Origin: Pacificimonas pallii
GTDB taxonomy: Bacteria > Pseudomonadota > Alphaproteobacteria > Sphingomonadales > Sphingomonadaceae
Direction: 5' to 3'
Assembly: GCF_019204005.1 (NCBI RefSeq)
Contig: NZ_JAGSPA010000001.1
Coordinates: forward strand, 124,001-188,000
DNA length: 64,000 nt
A program made the position numbers and the translations under genes. Shown one piece after another: positions 1 to 9,791 of the stretch. Each line of letters opens with the position of its first letter. Position 1 is the stretch's first letter. The notes beneath the pieces were generated by a model, which saw only the letters and a list, made by a program, of their open reading frames with translations, ran no database searches and was not told the DNA's origin.

Positions 1-2
1 TG

Positions 3-629
3 GGCACGATTCTGGTCGGGAAGCTGGCGCAGACATTGTTCCACCGTTACCCCGCTGCCATCACCACGATCAGCGCCATCGGAATGGCCTGTTCGGTGCC
101 CTTCTATATCCTCGCCTTCCGCGCGGGCACGACGGTTGAATGCGCGATCCATCTGTCGATCGCCACCTTCCTCACCTACGGGTATCTGACGACCCAATAT
201 ACGGTCTGCCAGCTTGTCGTCGGCGCCAGGGTCCGCGCGACGGCGACGGCAATCCTGCTCTTTGTGATGACGATCATCGGCTACGGCCTTGGTCCGCTGT
301 TCGCCGGCACCATAAGCGATTGGGAATTCGCCCAATCGCGTTCAGGGTTCGCAAGCGAGATGACGCGGCATTCCTGTGATGCCGCCCAGCAGGCCGTCAC
401 CGATGCGCGCCGTGCGGCAGGCGATGGCGGCGGGTCACAAGCCTTGCTGGAGGCGTCCCTGCCCGGAACCATGTCCTTCGACGACTATCAGAGCTGCATA
501 TCGGCAAATGCGCAAAGCACGCAAAGCGCGATGATCGCCACCTCGTTATTTTACCTTCTCGCAGGATTTTTCTTCGCCCTCAGCAGCCTTTTCCTGCGGC
601 GTGATATCCGTGCGGCGAGCGGCGTGTAG
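3..629 (+). CDS. MFS transporter, C-terminal part (cut by window edge)
   Basis: The reading frame is open to the first base of the window, so only the last ~208 residues of a major facilitator transporter are visible. Hydrophobic helices near residues 15-35, 40-65 and 75-95 are followed by a long polar loop with Cys residues, a last helix (MIATSLFYLLAGFFFALSS) and a short basic tail. This layout, with a polar loop before the final helix, is common in sphingomonad MFS carriers encoded next to esterases and peptidases. The substrate cannot be read from this fragment. The next gene, an alpha/beta hydrolase, starts 31 bases downstream and is probably cotranscribed. A TTG at 36 is an internal codon, not a start. 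Confidence 0.75.
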   Translation, partial: GTILVGKLAQTLFHRYPAAITTISAIGMACSVPFYILAFRAGTTVECAIHLSIATFLTYGYLTTQYTVCQLVVGARVRATATAILLFVMTIIGYGLGPLFAGTISDWEFAQSRSGFASEMTRHSCDAAQQAVTDARRAAGDGGGSQALLEASLPGTMSFDDYQSCISANAQSTQSAMIATSLFYLLAGFFFALSSLFLRRDIRAASGV

Positions 630-660
630 GATGGGACCAGGACTGGAAAAGGGCCGGATC

Positions 661-1596
661 ATGGCACCGCTCGATCCCGATATCGCCAATATGCTGGATG
701 CGAGCGCAGCCAGTGTCGTGGACCTGACCACGTCGATCAATCTCGCTGAAATTCGGAATGCCTATCGGGAACGATATCGCAGCCGATCGCTGGCTCGCCC
801 GCCGGGCATAGGAAGCGAAGACATGCTGGCTGATGGTGTGCCGATCCGGGTCTATACGCCGCAGCAGGCACAAGGACCGCTGCCGTTGATCGTCTACCTG
901 CATGGCGGCGGTTTCGTTCTTGGCGACGTCGAAGCATATGATCGGCAAAACGCCTATCTAGCGCATGCCGCCAACAGCATTCTGGCCTTTGTGGATTACC
1001 GCCTGGCACCCGAGCATCCCTTTCCCGCGGCGTTTCACGACGTACACACTGCCCTGGACTGGATCGACGCCAATCCTGCGAGAATAGGATCGAGCGCCGA
1101 TCGAATTTATCTCGCGGGCGATAGTGCGGGCGGTAATCTTGCCGTGAATGCGGCGCTGACGTCGCCTGGACGCTACAAACAGCTCTTTCTGTTCTACCCT
1201 TGGCTGGACTTCAGGCCGTATCTTGGCGGGCCGTCCTACGATTCCGTCGAGCGATTCGGCGAAGGATACGGTCTGCAGACCGAGCTGATGTGCTGGTTTT
1301 CCGATCAATATTGCGCGCGGCCCGGCATGGCGGATGATCCCCGCGTGTCACCGATCCTGGCTTCTGGCCTCGACGGCCTTCCGCCAGTTTACATCGCGGC
1401 GCCAGCCTATGATCCGCTGAAAGACGCAGCTCGTGCCTTTGCCGAGGCTCTGAAGCGGCAATCCATCCCCACCACCTATCGCGAGTTCGATGGCCTGATT
1501 CATAATTTCCTCGGCCATGCCGGGGTTTCAGAAACGGCCCGATGTGCGCTGGACGAGATCTCGAAAACCGTGAGGGACCGAATTCATTCAACGTAA
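661..1596 (+). CDS. alpha/beta hydrolase fold-3 esterase (HSL family)
   Basis: This is a 311-residue carboxylesterase of the hormone-sensitive-lipase family. The oxyanion-hole motif HGGGF is at residues 81-85 and the nucleophile elbow GDSAGG has its catalytic Ser near residue 155. The acidic residue (in YDPLKD) and the His (in LIHNF) follow near residues 245 and 280. There is no signal peptide, so it should act in the cytoplasm on short acyl esters. The start at 661 is preferred because AAAAGGG lies 7 bases upstream; an in-frame ATG at 631 is possible but has a weaker upstream site. It follows the truncated MFS gene and may hydrolyse an ester that the carrier imports. The family assignment is firm, the substrate unknown. 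Confidence 0.88.
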   Translation: MAPLDPDIANMLDASAASVVDLTTSINLAEIRNAYRERYRSRSLARPPGIGSEDMLADGVPIRVYTPQQAQGPLPLIVYLHGGGFVLGDVEAYDRQNAYLAHAANSILAFVDYRLAPEHPFPAAFHDVHTALDWIDANPARIGSSADRIYLAGDSAGGNLAVNAALTSPGRYKQLFLFYPWLDFRPYLGGPSYDSVERFGEGYGLQTELMCWFSDQYCARPGMADDPRVSPILASGLDGLPPVYIAAPAYDPLKDAARAFAEALKRQSIPTTYREFDGLIHNFLGHAGVSETARCALDEISKTVRDRIHST

Positions 1597-1704
1597 CAAT
1601 ATGGCGCATGGGTTGATTTTCATTGAAGATATTCAGCGCCCTCTACTCCCAAAGCTTCGGCAGCCTGTTCTGTCATTCCATGTGCCGACCAAAAAGGAAT
1701 ACCG

Positions 1705-2922
1705 ATGAAGAAACTCATGATCGCCTCAGGTGTACTTGCAATCATCGTCGCAGTACTCGTCTGGGTATTTTACCGGGATTATGAGCGGATCAGGATGGCT
1801 GCCACCCTGTTTACGGGGGCGGAGCAGGTCGACAACTTCCATCGCGTCAGGGAGTTTTATCCAGTTGGCGTAATGGCGCCCGCGAAAGATCCGTATGTAT
1901 TTTCCGAGGGCGAGAAAATACAGCTTCCCAAAGGTTTCAAATATGGCGACGATATACTGAATACCGAGGAATTTCTTGCCGTTACGGATACTGCGGCTCT
2001 GCTGGTGGTCCATGACGGGAAGATTGCGTATGAGAATTACTGGCGGACCGGCGGAAAGGATGTGCACTGGATTTCAATGTCCGTCGCGAAAAGCTTTATC
2101 TCCACGCTGGTTGGCATCGCGGTCGCGGAAGGCGATATCCGCTCGATCGAAGAGCCGGTAACGAATTATCTGCCCTGGCTCGCCGACTCCGCCTTCGATG
2201 GCGTCAGGATCAAGGACATCCTGCAGATGTCCTCGGGTGCGGCCTGGACAGAGACCTATGGGGACCCCGACTCCGACGTCAACCGCTTTGGCCGGATCAT
2301 GGCCTGGGGCGGCTCTTTCGATGAATTTCTAACAAAGATCAGCCGCGAGCGTGAGCCCGGCACCGTCAATCGTTACAATAGTTCCGAAACCCAGGTTCTG
2401 GGCTCGCTTCTGGTCGCCGCAACCGGACGGTCCGTAACGGACTATATGGAAGAGAAGCTCTGGCAACCGCTCGGCGCGGAGAATGAGGGGTTCTGGATGC
2501 TGGACGACGACGGGATGGAAATGGCGTTTGGCGGCCTTAACGCGACAGCGCATGATTATGCCAAGCTGGGCGAACTGTTTCGGAAGGGCGGCACGTGGAG
2601 AGGCAAGCAGATCGTGCCTGCCGATTGGGTCAGCGCATCGGTCACGCCTGACGCACCGCATCTGCTGCCGACCGATCATCCCTATTCGATGGGCTACGGC
2701 TATCAATGGTGGCTGATGAAAGGCGACGAAGGCGAGTATTCGGCAATCGGGGTCTATAACCAGTTCGTCTACGTCAACCCGTCGCGCGACCTCGTGATCG
2801 TGAAGCTCTCCGCCAATAGTGAATATGGCACAAACGCGGATGGGACTGCGAATAAGGAAAGTCATACAATCGAATTCTTCCGGGCGATCGGCGAGAAATT
2901 CGCCGCCAGACCAGAAGAGTGA
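1705..2922 (+). CDS. membrane-anchored serine hydrolase (beta-lactamase fold), copy 1
   Basis: This 405-residue class C beta-lactamase-related hydrolase has an N-terminal transmembrane anchor (residues 4-23), placing the catalytic domain in the periplasm. The SxxK nucleophile motif is S126-V-A-K129 within SMSVAKSF. The second motif is Y224-N-S, a YxS variant of the usual YxN. The family includes esterases, D-aminopeptidases, amide hydrolases and DD-peptidases, so substrate cannot be assigned. AAGGA precedes the ATG. The next gene is a close paralogue of the same length, beginning about 105 bases downstream, so the pair arose by tandem duplication. Confidence 0.88.
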   Translation: MKKLMIASGVLAIIVAVLVWVFYRDYERIRMAATLFTGAEQVDNFHRVREFYPVGVMAPAKDPYVFSEGEKIQLPKGFKYGDDILNTEEFLAVTDTAALLVVHDGKIAYENYWRTGGKDVHWISMSVAKSFISTLVGIAVAEGDIRSIEEPVTNYLPWLADSAFDGVRIKDILQMSSGAAWTETYGDPDSDVNRFGRIMAWGGSFDEFLTKISREREPGTVNRYNSSETQVLGSLLVAATGRSVTDYMEEKLWQPLGAENEGFWMLDDDGMEMAFGGLNATAHDYAKLGELFRKGGTWRGKQIVPADWVSASVTPDAPHLLPTDHPYSMGYGYQWWLMKGDEGEYSAIGVYNQFVYVNPSRDLVIVKLSANSEYGTNADGTANKESHTIEFFRAIGEKFAARPEE

Positions 2923-3027
2923 ATCGAGCGACTGGACAATATCACCGTACCAGCAGCGCGTTACTGACCGATCAACATCGCTATCCAATCATCAGGATTT
3001 CGATGATTTGATTCAGAAGGAATATTG

Positions 3028-4242
3028 ATGAAGAAATTTGCGATCACCCTGGGCGTTCTGGCCATTGCCGCGGCAGTACTCGCCGGAGTGTTTTATAAGG
3101 ATTATCAACGGATCAGGATGGCTGCCACCCTGTTTACCGGGGCAGAGCAGGTCGACAATTTTCATCGCGTCAGGGAATTTTATCCGACACGCGTCATGAC
3201 GCCGGCGAAGAAGCCTTTCATTTTTCCCGAAGGGACGAAAATCGCGCTTCCCGTGTCATTCGAACATGCTGCTACCACCGTGAATACCGATGAGTTTCTC
3301 GCCGTCACGGATACTGCGGCCCTGCTGGTGATCCACGACGGGAAAATCGCATATGAGAATTACTGGCGGACCGGCGGAGAGGATGTGCACTGGATCTCCA
3401 TGTCGGTTGCGAAGAGCTTTATTTCCGCCCTGGTCGGCATCGCGGTCGCGGACGGAGACATCCGGTCGATCGAGGAGCCGGTGACCAATTATCTGCCCTG
3501 GCTTCAGGAGTCCGCCTTCGATGGGGTCAGGATCAAGGACATCCTGCAGATGTCCTCTGGTGCGGCCTGGACAGAATCCTATGGCGACCCCGAATCCGAT
3601 GTCAGCAGGCTTGGCAAAATCGTTGCCTGGGGCGGGTCTTTCGATGAATTTCTGACCGAGACACGTCGCGAGCATGAGCCTGGCACCGTCAATCGGTATA
3701 ATAGTTCCGAAACTCAGGTTCTGGGATCGCTTCTGGTGGCTGCGACGGGGCGCTCTGTGGGTGACTATATGGAGGACAAGCTCTGGCAGCCACTCGGAGC
3801 CGAACGTGAAGGGGCATGGTTGCTGGACGACGAGGGCATGGAGATGGCGTTCAATGGCCTCAACGCCACCGCAAGGGATTATGCCAAGCTGGGCGAGCTG
3901 TTTCGGCTGGGCGGGACGTGGAGAGGCAGGCAGCTCGTGCCTGCCGCGTGGGTCGAGGCCTCGACGGTGGCGGACGCTCCGCATCTCGTACCATCAGATC
4001 ATCCGGATTCCATGGGTTATGGATATCAGTGGTGGTTGATGAATGGCGATGAGGGTGAATATTCCGCAATTGGTATCTACAACCAGTTCATCTACGTGAA
4101 CCCATCTCGCGACCTGGTGATCGTGAAGCTGTCGGCGAACAGCGAATATGGTTTGCGTACCGATGGGACCTCAAATCGGGAAGGGCAGACCATTCAGTTT
4201 TTCCGCGCGATAGGCGAAACACTGAACGGCAAAGCAGGATAA
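3028..4242 (+). CDS. membrane-anchored serine hydrolase (beta-lactamase fold), copy 2
   Basis: This 404-residue paralogue of the preceding gene is collinear with it along the whole length and shares long identical runs, for example around RMAATLFTGAEQVDNFHRV and SMSVAKSF. It keeps the N-terminal membrane anchor, the SxxK serine and the YNS motif. The ATG at 3028 follows AGAAGGA with 6-base spacing, which copies the start context of copy 1; a TTG one codon earlier is not needed. Differences cluster in the loop near residues 55-85 and in the C-terminal 40 residues, which could affect substrate choice. Both copies look intact. Confidence 0.88.
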   Translation: MKKFAITLGVLAIAAAVLAGVFYKDYQRIRMAATLFTGAEQVDNFHRVREFYPTRVMTPAKKPFIFPEGTKIALPVSFEHAATTVNTDEFLAVTDTAALLVIHDGKIAYENYWRTGGEDVHWISMSVAKSFISALVGIAVADGDIRSIEEPVTNYLPWLQESAFDGVRIKDILQMSSGAAWTESYGDPESDVSRLGKIVAWGGSFDEFLTETRREHEPGTVNRYNSSETQVLGSLLVAATGRSVGDYMEDKLWQPLGAEREGAWLLDDEGMEMAFNGLNATARDYAKLGELFRLGGTWRGRQLVPAAWVEASTVADAPHLVPSDHPDSMGYGYQWWLMNGDEGEYSAIGIYNQFIYVNPSRDLVIVKLSANSEYGLRTDGTSNREGQTIQFFRAIGETLNGKAG

Positions 4243-4281
4243 TAAACCAGGCTGGGATATCGCATCCGGCAGGCAGCTGCG

Positions 4282-4297
4282 CGCCCGGTGCCGGGCG
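4282..4297. other. short GC hairpin downstream of the duplicated hydrolases
   Basis: CGCCCGGTGCCGGGCG is a perfect inverted repeat about 40 bases after the stop of the second serine hydrolase. No T-run follows, so it is only a weak candidate for a transcription end or an RNA 3' stabiliser. Confidence 0.25.
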
Positions 4298-4393
4298 GTC
4301 AACATAGCCATCCGAATTGGCACACCTCCGATGCGCCTGCGGGCGATAGTCTGATCCTGCGTTAATGGGAATTGGGCTTAGGGGGTTTTCACC

Positions 4394-4888
4394 ATGGGGA
4401 ATATCAGATTTTCCAATAGTGCCGGTGCGTTACTGACGGGTTTGATGCTGGTAGGCGCCTGTACGCAAAGCCCGGTATCGCAGGATCAGAGCGGCGGCGA
4501 TGCCGAGGCGATCGCGGCGTCCCTGATCGAAGCGGATCGCGCCTATGAGGCGACGAACAACCAGGCTGGGTTCCAGGCCGCAAACGAAGCGCACTTCAAT
4601 TTCGAGGACGGGTTTCTGATGGAGCCAGGACAAGGCGTATTGCGCGGCAAGGAAGCCATTCTGGCAGAACGCAGCCTGTCAGCCGTTCCCTCGCCTGTGC
4701 GCTGGTCCGCTGACAATGCCATGGGCGCAAGTTCAGGAGACTTCGGAATTACCTGGGGCAAGTTTAGCGTCGACGGAGAAAGCACGACCGAAGGCCAGTA
4801 TCTGACCGTCTGGAAGAAAGACGATCAGGGCGAGTGGAAAATCATCACCGATGTGGCGCTGGACGATCCACAGCCTGAAGCGGAGTGA
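4394..4888 (+). CDS. small lipoprotein with DUF4440/SnoaL-like domain
   Basis: This is a 164-residue protein with a type II signal peptide: a hydrophobic stretch followed by lipobox LVGAC, with Cys23 as the lipidated residue. The mature part (residues 40-160) looks like an NTF2/SnoaL-type DUF4440 domain, ending in the usual WKKDDQGEWKIITD strand pattern. Such domains are small cone-shaped folds, often without enzyme activity. GGGGG lies 9 bases before the ATG. It sits between the serine hydrolase pair and the convergent polyamine operon; whether it works with either is unknown. Confidence 0.8.
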   Translation: MGNIRFSNSAGALLTGLMLVGACTQSPVSQDQSGGDAEAIAASLIEADRAYEATNNQAGFQAANEAHFNFEDGFLMEPGQGVLRGKEAILAERSLSAVPSPVRWSADNAMGASSGDFGITWGKFSVDGESTTEGQYLTVWKKDDQGEWKIITDVALDDPQPEAE

Positions 4889-4914
4889 CCTAACGGGGGC
4901 GCTCACGGCGTTCG

Positions 4915-5619
4915 CTAGGCGATGTTGAGGTAGTCCTTCAGCTTCGCGGCAATGACATCGCTGCCCGGTGTGGACGTTAGCGATGCGAGCGCGGGCCGGG
5001 CGAGGTCATGGGCCAGGCCGTTACCCGCATAAATCGTAATCAGATCACGCATATACTGGCTTGAGAATTCAGGATGCGGTTGGAAGCTGACGGCCCGATC
5101 GGCGTATAGAAGTCCGGCATAATGGCAGTCTTTTGAAGTCATGATGACCCTGGCCTGTGCGGGCGCCGTCTCGACCTGGTCGAAATGCCAGGCGTGAAGG
5201 GACAAGGGCGCCGCCTCGCCGTCCTTGTTCAGAAGGTCATATCGTTCCAGCCCGATGACCGGGTCGCCCCGACGTTTTGCCACCTGTCCGCCCAGCGCCT
5301 GCGCCAGGATCTGGTGGCCAAAACAAATGCCGACGATCTTGCTATCGCTCGCATAGGCCGCCTGAATGAAACCCTCGAGCCTGGCGATCCATTCATCGCC
5401 ATCCAGAACACTGAAACGCGATCCGGTAATCACCCAAATGTCTGCGTCGCGAACATCCTCTGGAAATTCATTGTCGAACACCCGGTAGCTGTCGGTTGTT
5501 ATTGGTGATGCGCCGACAAGGTCCCGGCACATGATATCATAATCACTGTGCGCACGGTGCAGCGCGTCCGGCATTGTACCGGTTTGTAGAATGCCAACTT
5601 TCAGGCCGTGAAAACTCAT
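4915..5619 (-). CDS. class I glutamine amidotransferase (PuuD-like / GMP synthase-like)
   Basis: This is a 234-residue free-standing class I GATase. The nucleophile Cys99 lies in GICFGHQ and the His182/Glu184 pair in FQPHPEF, so the triad is complete. It begins 3 bases after the stop of the glutamine synthetase-like gene on the same strand and is almost certainly cotranslated with it. In polyamine catabolism by the gamma-glutamylation (Puu) route, a GATase-fold hydrolase (PuuD) releases GABA from gamma-glutamyl-GABA. This context suggests that role, although the sequence also resembles GMP-synthase-type GATases, so the exact reaction is inferred. Confidence 0.85.
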   Translation of the reverse strand: MSFHGLKVGILQTGTMPDALHRAHSDYDIMCRDLVGASPITTDSYRVFDNEFPEDVRDADIWVITGSRFSVLDGDEWIARLEGFIQAAYASDSKIVGICFGHQILAQALGGQVAKRRGDPVIGLERYDLLNKDGEAAPLSLHAWHFDQVETAPAQARVIMTSKDCHYAGLLYADRAVSFQPHPEFSSQYMRDLITIYAGNGLAHDLARPALASLTSTPGSDVIAAKLKDYLNIA

Positions 5620-5622
5620 CGC

Positions 5623-6972
5623 TCAGACACGGTCCAGATAAAGATCATATTCGATCGGCGAGACCTGATTGGCGAGCACTTCCAACTCCTGCTCCTTGCA
5701 CGCGAGATACATCGTGCACAGCAATTCGCCAAAAATACGCCTGTTGAGCTCACTTTCGCGAAAGTGCTGCAGTGCCGCCTGCCAGTTTGTTGGAATTGCC
5801 GGGAGCTGCTGATCATACGAGCTGCCTTCCAGCGGCGCGGGAGGCTCCATCTGCGTTTCGATCCCAACCAAAGCCGCGCCCAACACGGCCGCCAAGACCA
5901 GATAGGGGTTCGCATCGGCGCCCGCGACGCGGTGTTCGATCCTGCGATCGGCATTTTGACTGTCGGGAATGCGAATGGCCGCCGTACGGTTTTCATAGGC
6001 CCAGGCGATGCTGATCGGCGCGTGGGTTTCCGCGCGCAATCGCCGGAATGAATTGTAATGCGGGGCGAAGATCGCCGTATGGTCCGGCATCGCCGCGAGC
6101 AGTCCGGCCACGGCCGAAAGCAGCGTTTTCGACCCCTGAGGGGTGCCGTCGTCGAAGACGTTCACACCCTCGCTATCCAGCAGGCTGAAATGGATATGGA
6201 GCCCGCTGCCGGAATCCTCGCCAAATGGCTTGGCCATGAAGGTGGCTCCGAAGCCGTGCTTCCTGGCGGTGAGTTTTGCCAGATGCTTGAACAATTGCGC
6301 ATCATCGGCGGCGCGCAGTGCATCACGCACGTGATGAAAATTGACCTCGAACTGGCCGCAGCCGCTTTCGGCGATGGCCGATTCCGCGGGAATCCCCGCT
6401 TTTTCACATGCCGCATAGAGGTCGGTTAGAAAGGGTCCGAATTCATCCAGTTCGCTGACGGCATAGATGGCGCTCGTCTGGCCGCGCCCGCCCACTTGCG
6501 GCGCCACAGCCATTTCGGAGGAGCTGGCGTCAAGATCATAGACAAAGAACTCCAGCTCGCTTGCGCAGACGGGGGTCAGCCCGGCCTTGGCATAGCGATC
6601 AAGCACTGATTTCAGCGCATTTCGCGGGTCAGCGGCATATGGCGTTTCAAGGTCGGTATGGAGGCTGGCAAGGATCAGAGCGCTGTCGCCATGGTCCGAC
6701 GCGATTGGCACAGGCTGGCGGCCGGTGGGCACGCATATTCCATCCTTGTCACCGGTTTCGAAAACCTGCCCGCTTCCGACCACGTCCGTACCGCAGATAT
6801 CGACGCCCATGATTGCCAGGGGCATCTTCACCGCGCCGGACGACAGCTTTCCAGCAAGCTTTCGTGGCAGGCGCTTGCCACGGAACACACCATTCAGGTC
6901 GATCGCCGCGAGTGTGATGAAGTCGATATTGCCCTGGCCATCGAGCCAGTCTTCGATTTGATCCTGCGGCAC
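5623..6972 (-). CDS. puuA: glutamine synthetase family, gamma-glutamylpolyamine synthetase-like
   Basis: This 449-residue enzyme has the glutamine synthetase beta-grasp and catalytic domains. Metal/ATP-site segments visible are SELEFF (about residue 140), ESGCGQFEVNFHH (about 206), GSGLHIHFS (about 258) and NRTAAIRIP (about 328). The non-canonical N-terminus and lack of an adenylylation loop match PuuA/GlnA-like proteins, which ligate glutamate to putrescine or related amines with ATP, rather than housekeeping GlnA. It heads an operon with the GATase. The TATACGCGTATA palindrome about 50 bases upstream of the start suggests control by the TetR protein encoded near 9.9 kb. Confidence 0.85.
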   Translation of the reverse strand: MPQDQIEDWLDGQGNIDFITLAAIDLNGVFRGKRLPRKLAGKLSSGAVKMPLAIMGVDICGTDVVGSGQVFETGDKDGICVPTGRQPVPIASDHGDSALILASLHTDLETPYAADPRNALKSVLDRYAKAGLTPVCASELEFFVYDLDASSSEMAVAPQVGGRGQTSAIYAVSELDEFGPFLTDLYAACEKAGIPAESAIAESGCGQFEVNFHHVRDALRAADDAQLFKHLAKLTARKHGFGATFMAKPFGEDSGSGLHIHFSLLDSEGVNVFDDGTPQGSKTLLSAVAGLLAAMPDHTAIFAPHYNSFRRLRAETHAPISIAWAYENRTAAIRIPDSQNADRRIEHRVAGADANPYLVLAAVLGAALVGIETQMEPPAPLEGSSYDQQLPAIPTNWQAALQHFRESELNRRIFGELLCTMYLACKEQELEVLANQVSPIEYDLYLDRV

Positions 6973-7018
6973 ATTGCTCCCCTGGCGTCGATAAAATTCT
7001 CGAGAGTCGCGCTAGTAA

Positions 7019-7033
7019 TTTATACGCGTATAT
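7019..7033. promoter_or_regulatory. putative TetR operator, copy 1
   Basis: A perfect 12-bp palindrome TATACGCGTATA (7021-7032) lies in the divergent region between the puuA-like operon and the MFS gene. The same core with two extra identical left bases (TTTATACGCGTATA) recurs between the amidase and TetR genes. It lies about 48 bases before the PuuA start codon. Binding by the TetR protein is inferred from placement. Confidence 0.55.
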
Positions 7034-7167
7034 TATATTAAGAAGTCTGCCCTGGCAATGGTGCCCAGGGCTGCGTCTCATCGGTGTTTAAAATGATCGA
7101 ATGACGAGGGGCAGGTGCGAACGACGCGCATTGCGGGCGGGAATGCAGCACCAGAGGAGGAGAGACG

Positions 7168-8334
7168 ATGGAAGACGCACGGCAGTCATCGACGGTACCC
7201 GACACGACGTTCAGCATCGTCGCCATCGTCCTGCTTGGGGTTTTGGCAACGACCGTCCTTGTCTCTCTCCCGGTGCTGGTCGCGGCCATGGGAAGGAAGG
7301 TTGGCGGCGATGCGACGATGATCGGCTATCTCGCCTCCGCGGATATGCTCGGCAGCGCCATCGCCAGCCTGACGGCTGGTTTGTGGATCAGGAAGATCGG
7401 CTGGCGTTTCATCACGCGGATCGCAATTGCGATGGTTGTGGCTGGCAATCTTGCGTCGGTTTCCGTCGATGGCGCGGCCCTTCTGCTCGGCCTCAGATGT
7501 TTCATCGGGCTGTTCAACGGCGTCATCCTATCGGTCGTTTTCGTCCATCTTTGCCGCACGAAACTGCCTGACAGAGCCTTTGGTCTCTACGTCTTCGTTC
7601 AGCTGTTGCTGCAGGCCGCGCTTTTGCCTTTGTTCGCAGGGCTGCTGGAGACGTACGGTATTGCCAGCCTCTATCTGGTGTTGGCCGCAATTTCGTGCTT
7701 CAGCCTTATCTTCACCATCTGGATTCCGCAGCAATTTACCGGAGCGGCGTCTGCTTCCGGGCAGGACAACGGTGCCAGCGGGGTTGGGGGCTGGGCCTAT
7801 ATCAGCGTCATCGCGCTTGCGGTTTACTTTCTCGCGCCCGCCGCAATCTGGGGCTTCTTCGAACCCATTGGCGGGAGGTTCGGGCTGGACGTCGGGGAAA
7901 TTGCCGGTGCCTTGGGAATGTCCGCCTTTGCCGGGATCGCGGGAGCGGTCGCTGTCTTGCTGATCGGCGAAAACGGGCGGCGCCACTGGTTGCTGGCGAC
8001 CGGAATTGGCATTTCGATGATTTCGGTGGGCTGGATGTTCGGCGGCGCGGGCTATTTTGCGTTCCTCCTGTCAGCATGCCTGTTCAACTTCGCGTGGAAT
8101 TTCACCTTTCCCTATTTGATGGGCGTGATCGCCATTTATGATGAGGGCGGCGCAATCGCCGCTTTCAGCCTGGCTGCCCAGTTGTTCGGATTGGCCGCCG
8201 GTCCGTTGATCGGATCCCTTATATTGTCAGCAGGGCTTGGTTTTGGCGGAATTCTGACCGTCGTTATGCTGATATTGGCGGCAAGTCTGGTGCTTTTCCT
8301 GACCGCGGACAGGGTCGCCAGGCGCGGCGCCTAA
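7168..8334 (+). CDS. MFS transporter
   Basis: This 388-residue integral membrane protein has about 12 hydrophobic helices and the loose MFS pattern of two six-helix halves. GGAGGAGAG lies just before the ATG. It is divergent from the puuA-like operon and convergent with the amidase gene, whose stop codon it overlaps by 4 bases. The position suggests it imports the amine or amide used by these enzymes. The family is clear and the substrate is not. Confidence 0.82.
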   Translation: MEDARQSSTVPDTTFSIVAIVLLGVLATTVLVSLPVLVAAMGRKVGGDATMIGYLASADMLGSAIASLTAGLWIRKIGWRFITRIAIAMVVAGNLASVSVDGAALLLGLRCFIGLFNGVILSVVFVHLCRTKLPDRAFGLYVFVQLLLQAALLPLFAGLLETYGIASLYLVLAAISCFSLIFTIWIPQQFTGAASASGQDNGASGVGGWAYISVIALAVYFLAPAAIWGFFEPIGGRFGLDVGEIAGALGMSAFAGIAGAVAVLLIGENGRRHWLLATGIGISMISVGWMFGGAGYFAFLLSACLFNFAWNFTFPYLMGVIAIYDEGGAIAAFSLAAQLFGLAAGPLIGSLILSAGLGFGGILTVVMLILAASLVLFLTADRVARRGA

Positions 8335-9770
8335 AGCGATTTGGCACTGATCGGCGGCGTTTTTCCCACCCAGGCGCGCGCCTGCTCCAATTGTCCCGCC
8401 AGACCGAACAGCATGGCTTCGCTGCCAATCCTGCCTTGAAAATGCGCGCCGACGGGCATGTTGTCGGCGGTCCAATATAGCGGGACCGACATGGCCGGAT
8501 GCCCCGCTATGTTCGCCAGCGGTGTGAAGGGAATGAAGTGCTTCCAGCCGTCCCAGAACCGACTGAGATCGTGCATCGCCGGAGTCACCTCGCCGTGTCC
8601 CAGATTGGGCTTGGCCAAGGTCGGGCTCAGGAAGAGGTCGAAATCCTCAAAAAAGGCGGACGCCCGCCGCGCCAAATGCCCCAGCGACCTTAAGTTCTCC
8701 AGATAGTCGATCGCCGAAATCCGGCTGCCGCGCTGGAACAGCGCATAGTTTGTCGGCTCGACATAATCCGGATGCGGATCGATGTCGCTGAGCCGGAATG
8801 CGCGGGAAACCTCCATGGCCAGATTGGCACTCATCAAATCGAGCAGTCGTTCGAACAGCTCGTCACCATCCAGATCCGGTTGCGCAAATTCGATGCTGTG
8901 TCCCAGGTCTTCGCAAAGCTTCGCGGCATCCTCCGCGGCTTCCTGGCAATCGGGGTGGACAGGCGCGCCCGTAGGCGAACGGGTGAAAAGGCCGATTTTC
9001 AGGGGACGGTCCAACCGCCCGACATGGTCGATGAAATTTCCCGGACTGTACGGGGCGTCATAGGGGGCGCCGACATCCATACCGGCGCTGATGTCCAAGA
9101 TCGCCGCACTGTCGCGAACGGTGCGGGTGATGACATGATCCGAGACATTGCCCGACCACTCATCCAAGAGATAAGGGCCCTTCGCCACCCTGCCCCGTGA
9201 AGGTTTCAGCCCAAAAACACCGCAACAGGATGCCGGGATACGGATCGATCCCGCTCCGTCATTGGCATAGGCGGCCGGGAAATATCCCGCAGCGACCGCC
9301 GCCGCCGGTCCACCGCTTGAGCCACCGGTCGAACGCTCAGGATTCCAGGGATTGCGACAGATTCCGTTTACGGCAGATTCTGTCGTGATCGAGGCCGCGA
9401 GTTCGGGCATGTTGAGTTTGGCGACCAGGCGCAGGCCGGCCCGCTTATACTTCGTGACGAAATTTGTGTCATATTCCGGGTCTGTCGGGGGAAGCAGGCG
9501 GGACGACGCACCGCTGGGTATTCCCCTGTAATAGGCGCCTTCCTCCTTCGCCCCGAAGGGCACGCCAAAAAAGGGCGCGAAGTCAGGCGCGGGCGTCGAT
9601 TGCCGCCGCGCATCGTCGAAATGGCGGCTGACGACGGCGTTGACCCTGCCATCGAGCTGATCGACAATCGTTTCGCAGCAGGTAATCAGTTCTTCAGACG
9701 TGATTTCGCCTTTGGCAATCAGCTCTCCAAGAGCGACGGCATCAAAACTCATATATTCGGCAGGACGCAT
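8331..9770 (-). CDS. amidase (amidase signature family)
   Basis: This ~479-residue amidase has the full Ser-cisSer-Lys triad context. The Lys is in [11 protein letters not shown] (about residue 85), the Gly/Ser-rich signature is [16 protein letters not shown] (about 155-170), and the nucleophile Ser is in [13 protein letters not shown] (about 180). No signal peptide is visible, so it acts in the cytoplasm on an unknown amide. Three start codons (GTG 9776, ATG 9773, ATG 9770) are adjacent; 9770 gives the best spacing from GAGG. A palindrome shared with the puuA promoter region lies about 23 bases upstream, and the tetR gene is divergent, so amidase and polyamine genes probably form one regulon. 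Confidence 0.87.
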   Translation of the reverse strand: MRPAEYMSFDAVALGELIAKGEITSEELITCCETIVDQLDGRVNAVVSRHFDDARRQSTPAPDFAPFFGVPFGAKEEGAYYRGIPSGASSRLLPPTDPEYDTNFVTKYKRAGLRLVAKLNMPELAASITTESAVNGICRNPWNPERSTGGSSGGPAAAVAAGYFPAAYANDGAGSIRIPASCCGVFGLKPSRGRVAKGPYLLDEWSGNVSDHVITRTVRDSAAILDISAGMDVGAPYDAPYSPGNFIDHVGRLDRPLKIGLFTRSPTGAPVHPDCQEAAEDAAKLCEDLGHSIEFAQPDLDGDELFERLLDLMSANLAMEVSRAFRLSDIDPHPDYVEPTNYALFQRGSRISAIDYLENLRSLGHLARRASAFFEDFDLFLSPTLAKPNLGHGEVTPAMHDLSRFWDGWKHFIPFTPLANIAGHPAMSVPLYWTADNMPVGAHFQGRIGSEAMLFGLAGQLEQARAWVGKTPPISAKSL

Positions 9771-9791
9771 CATCACCTCGAGAATTGGTAT

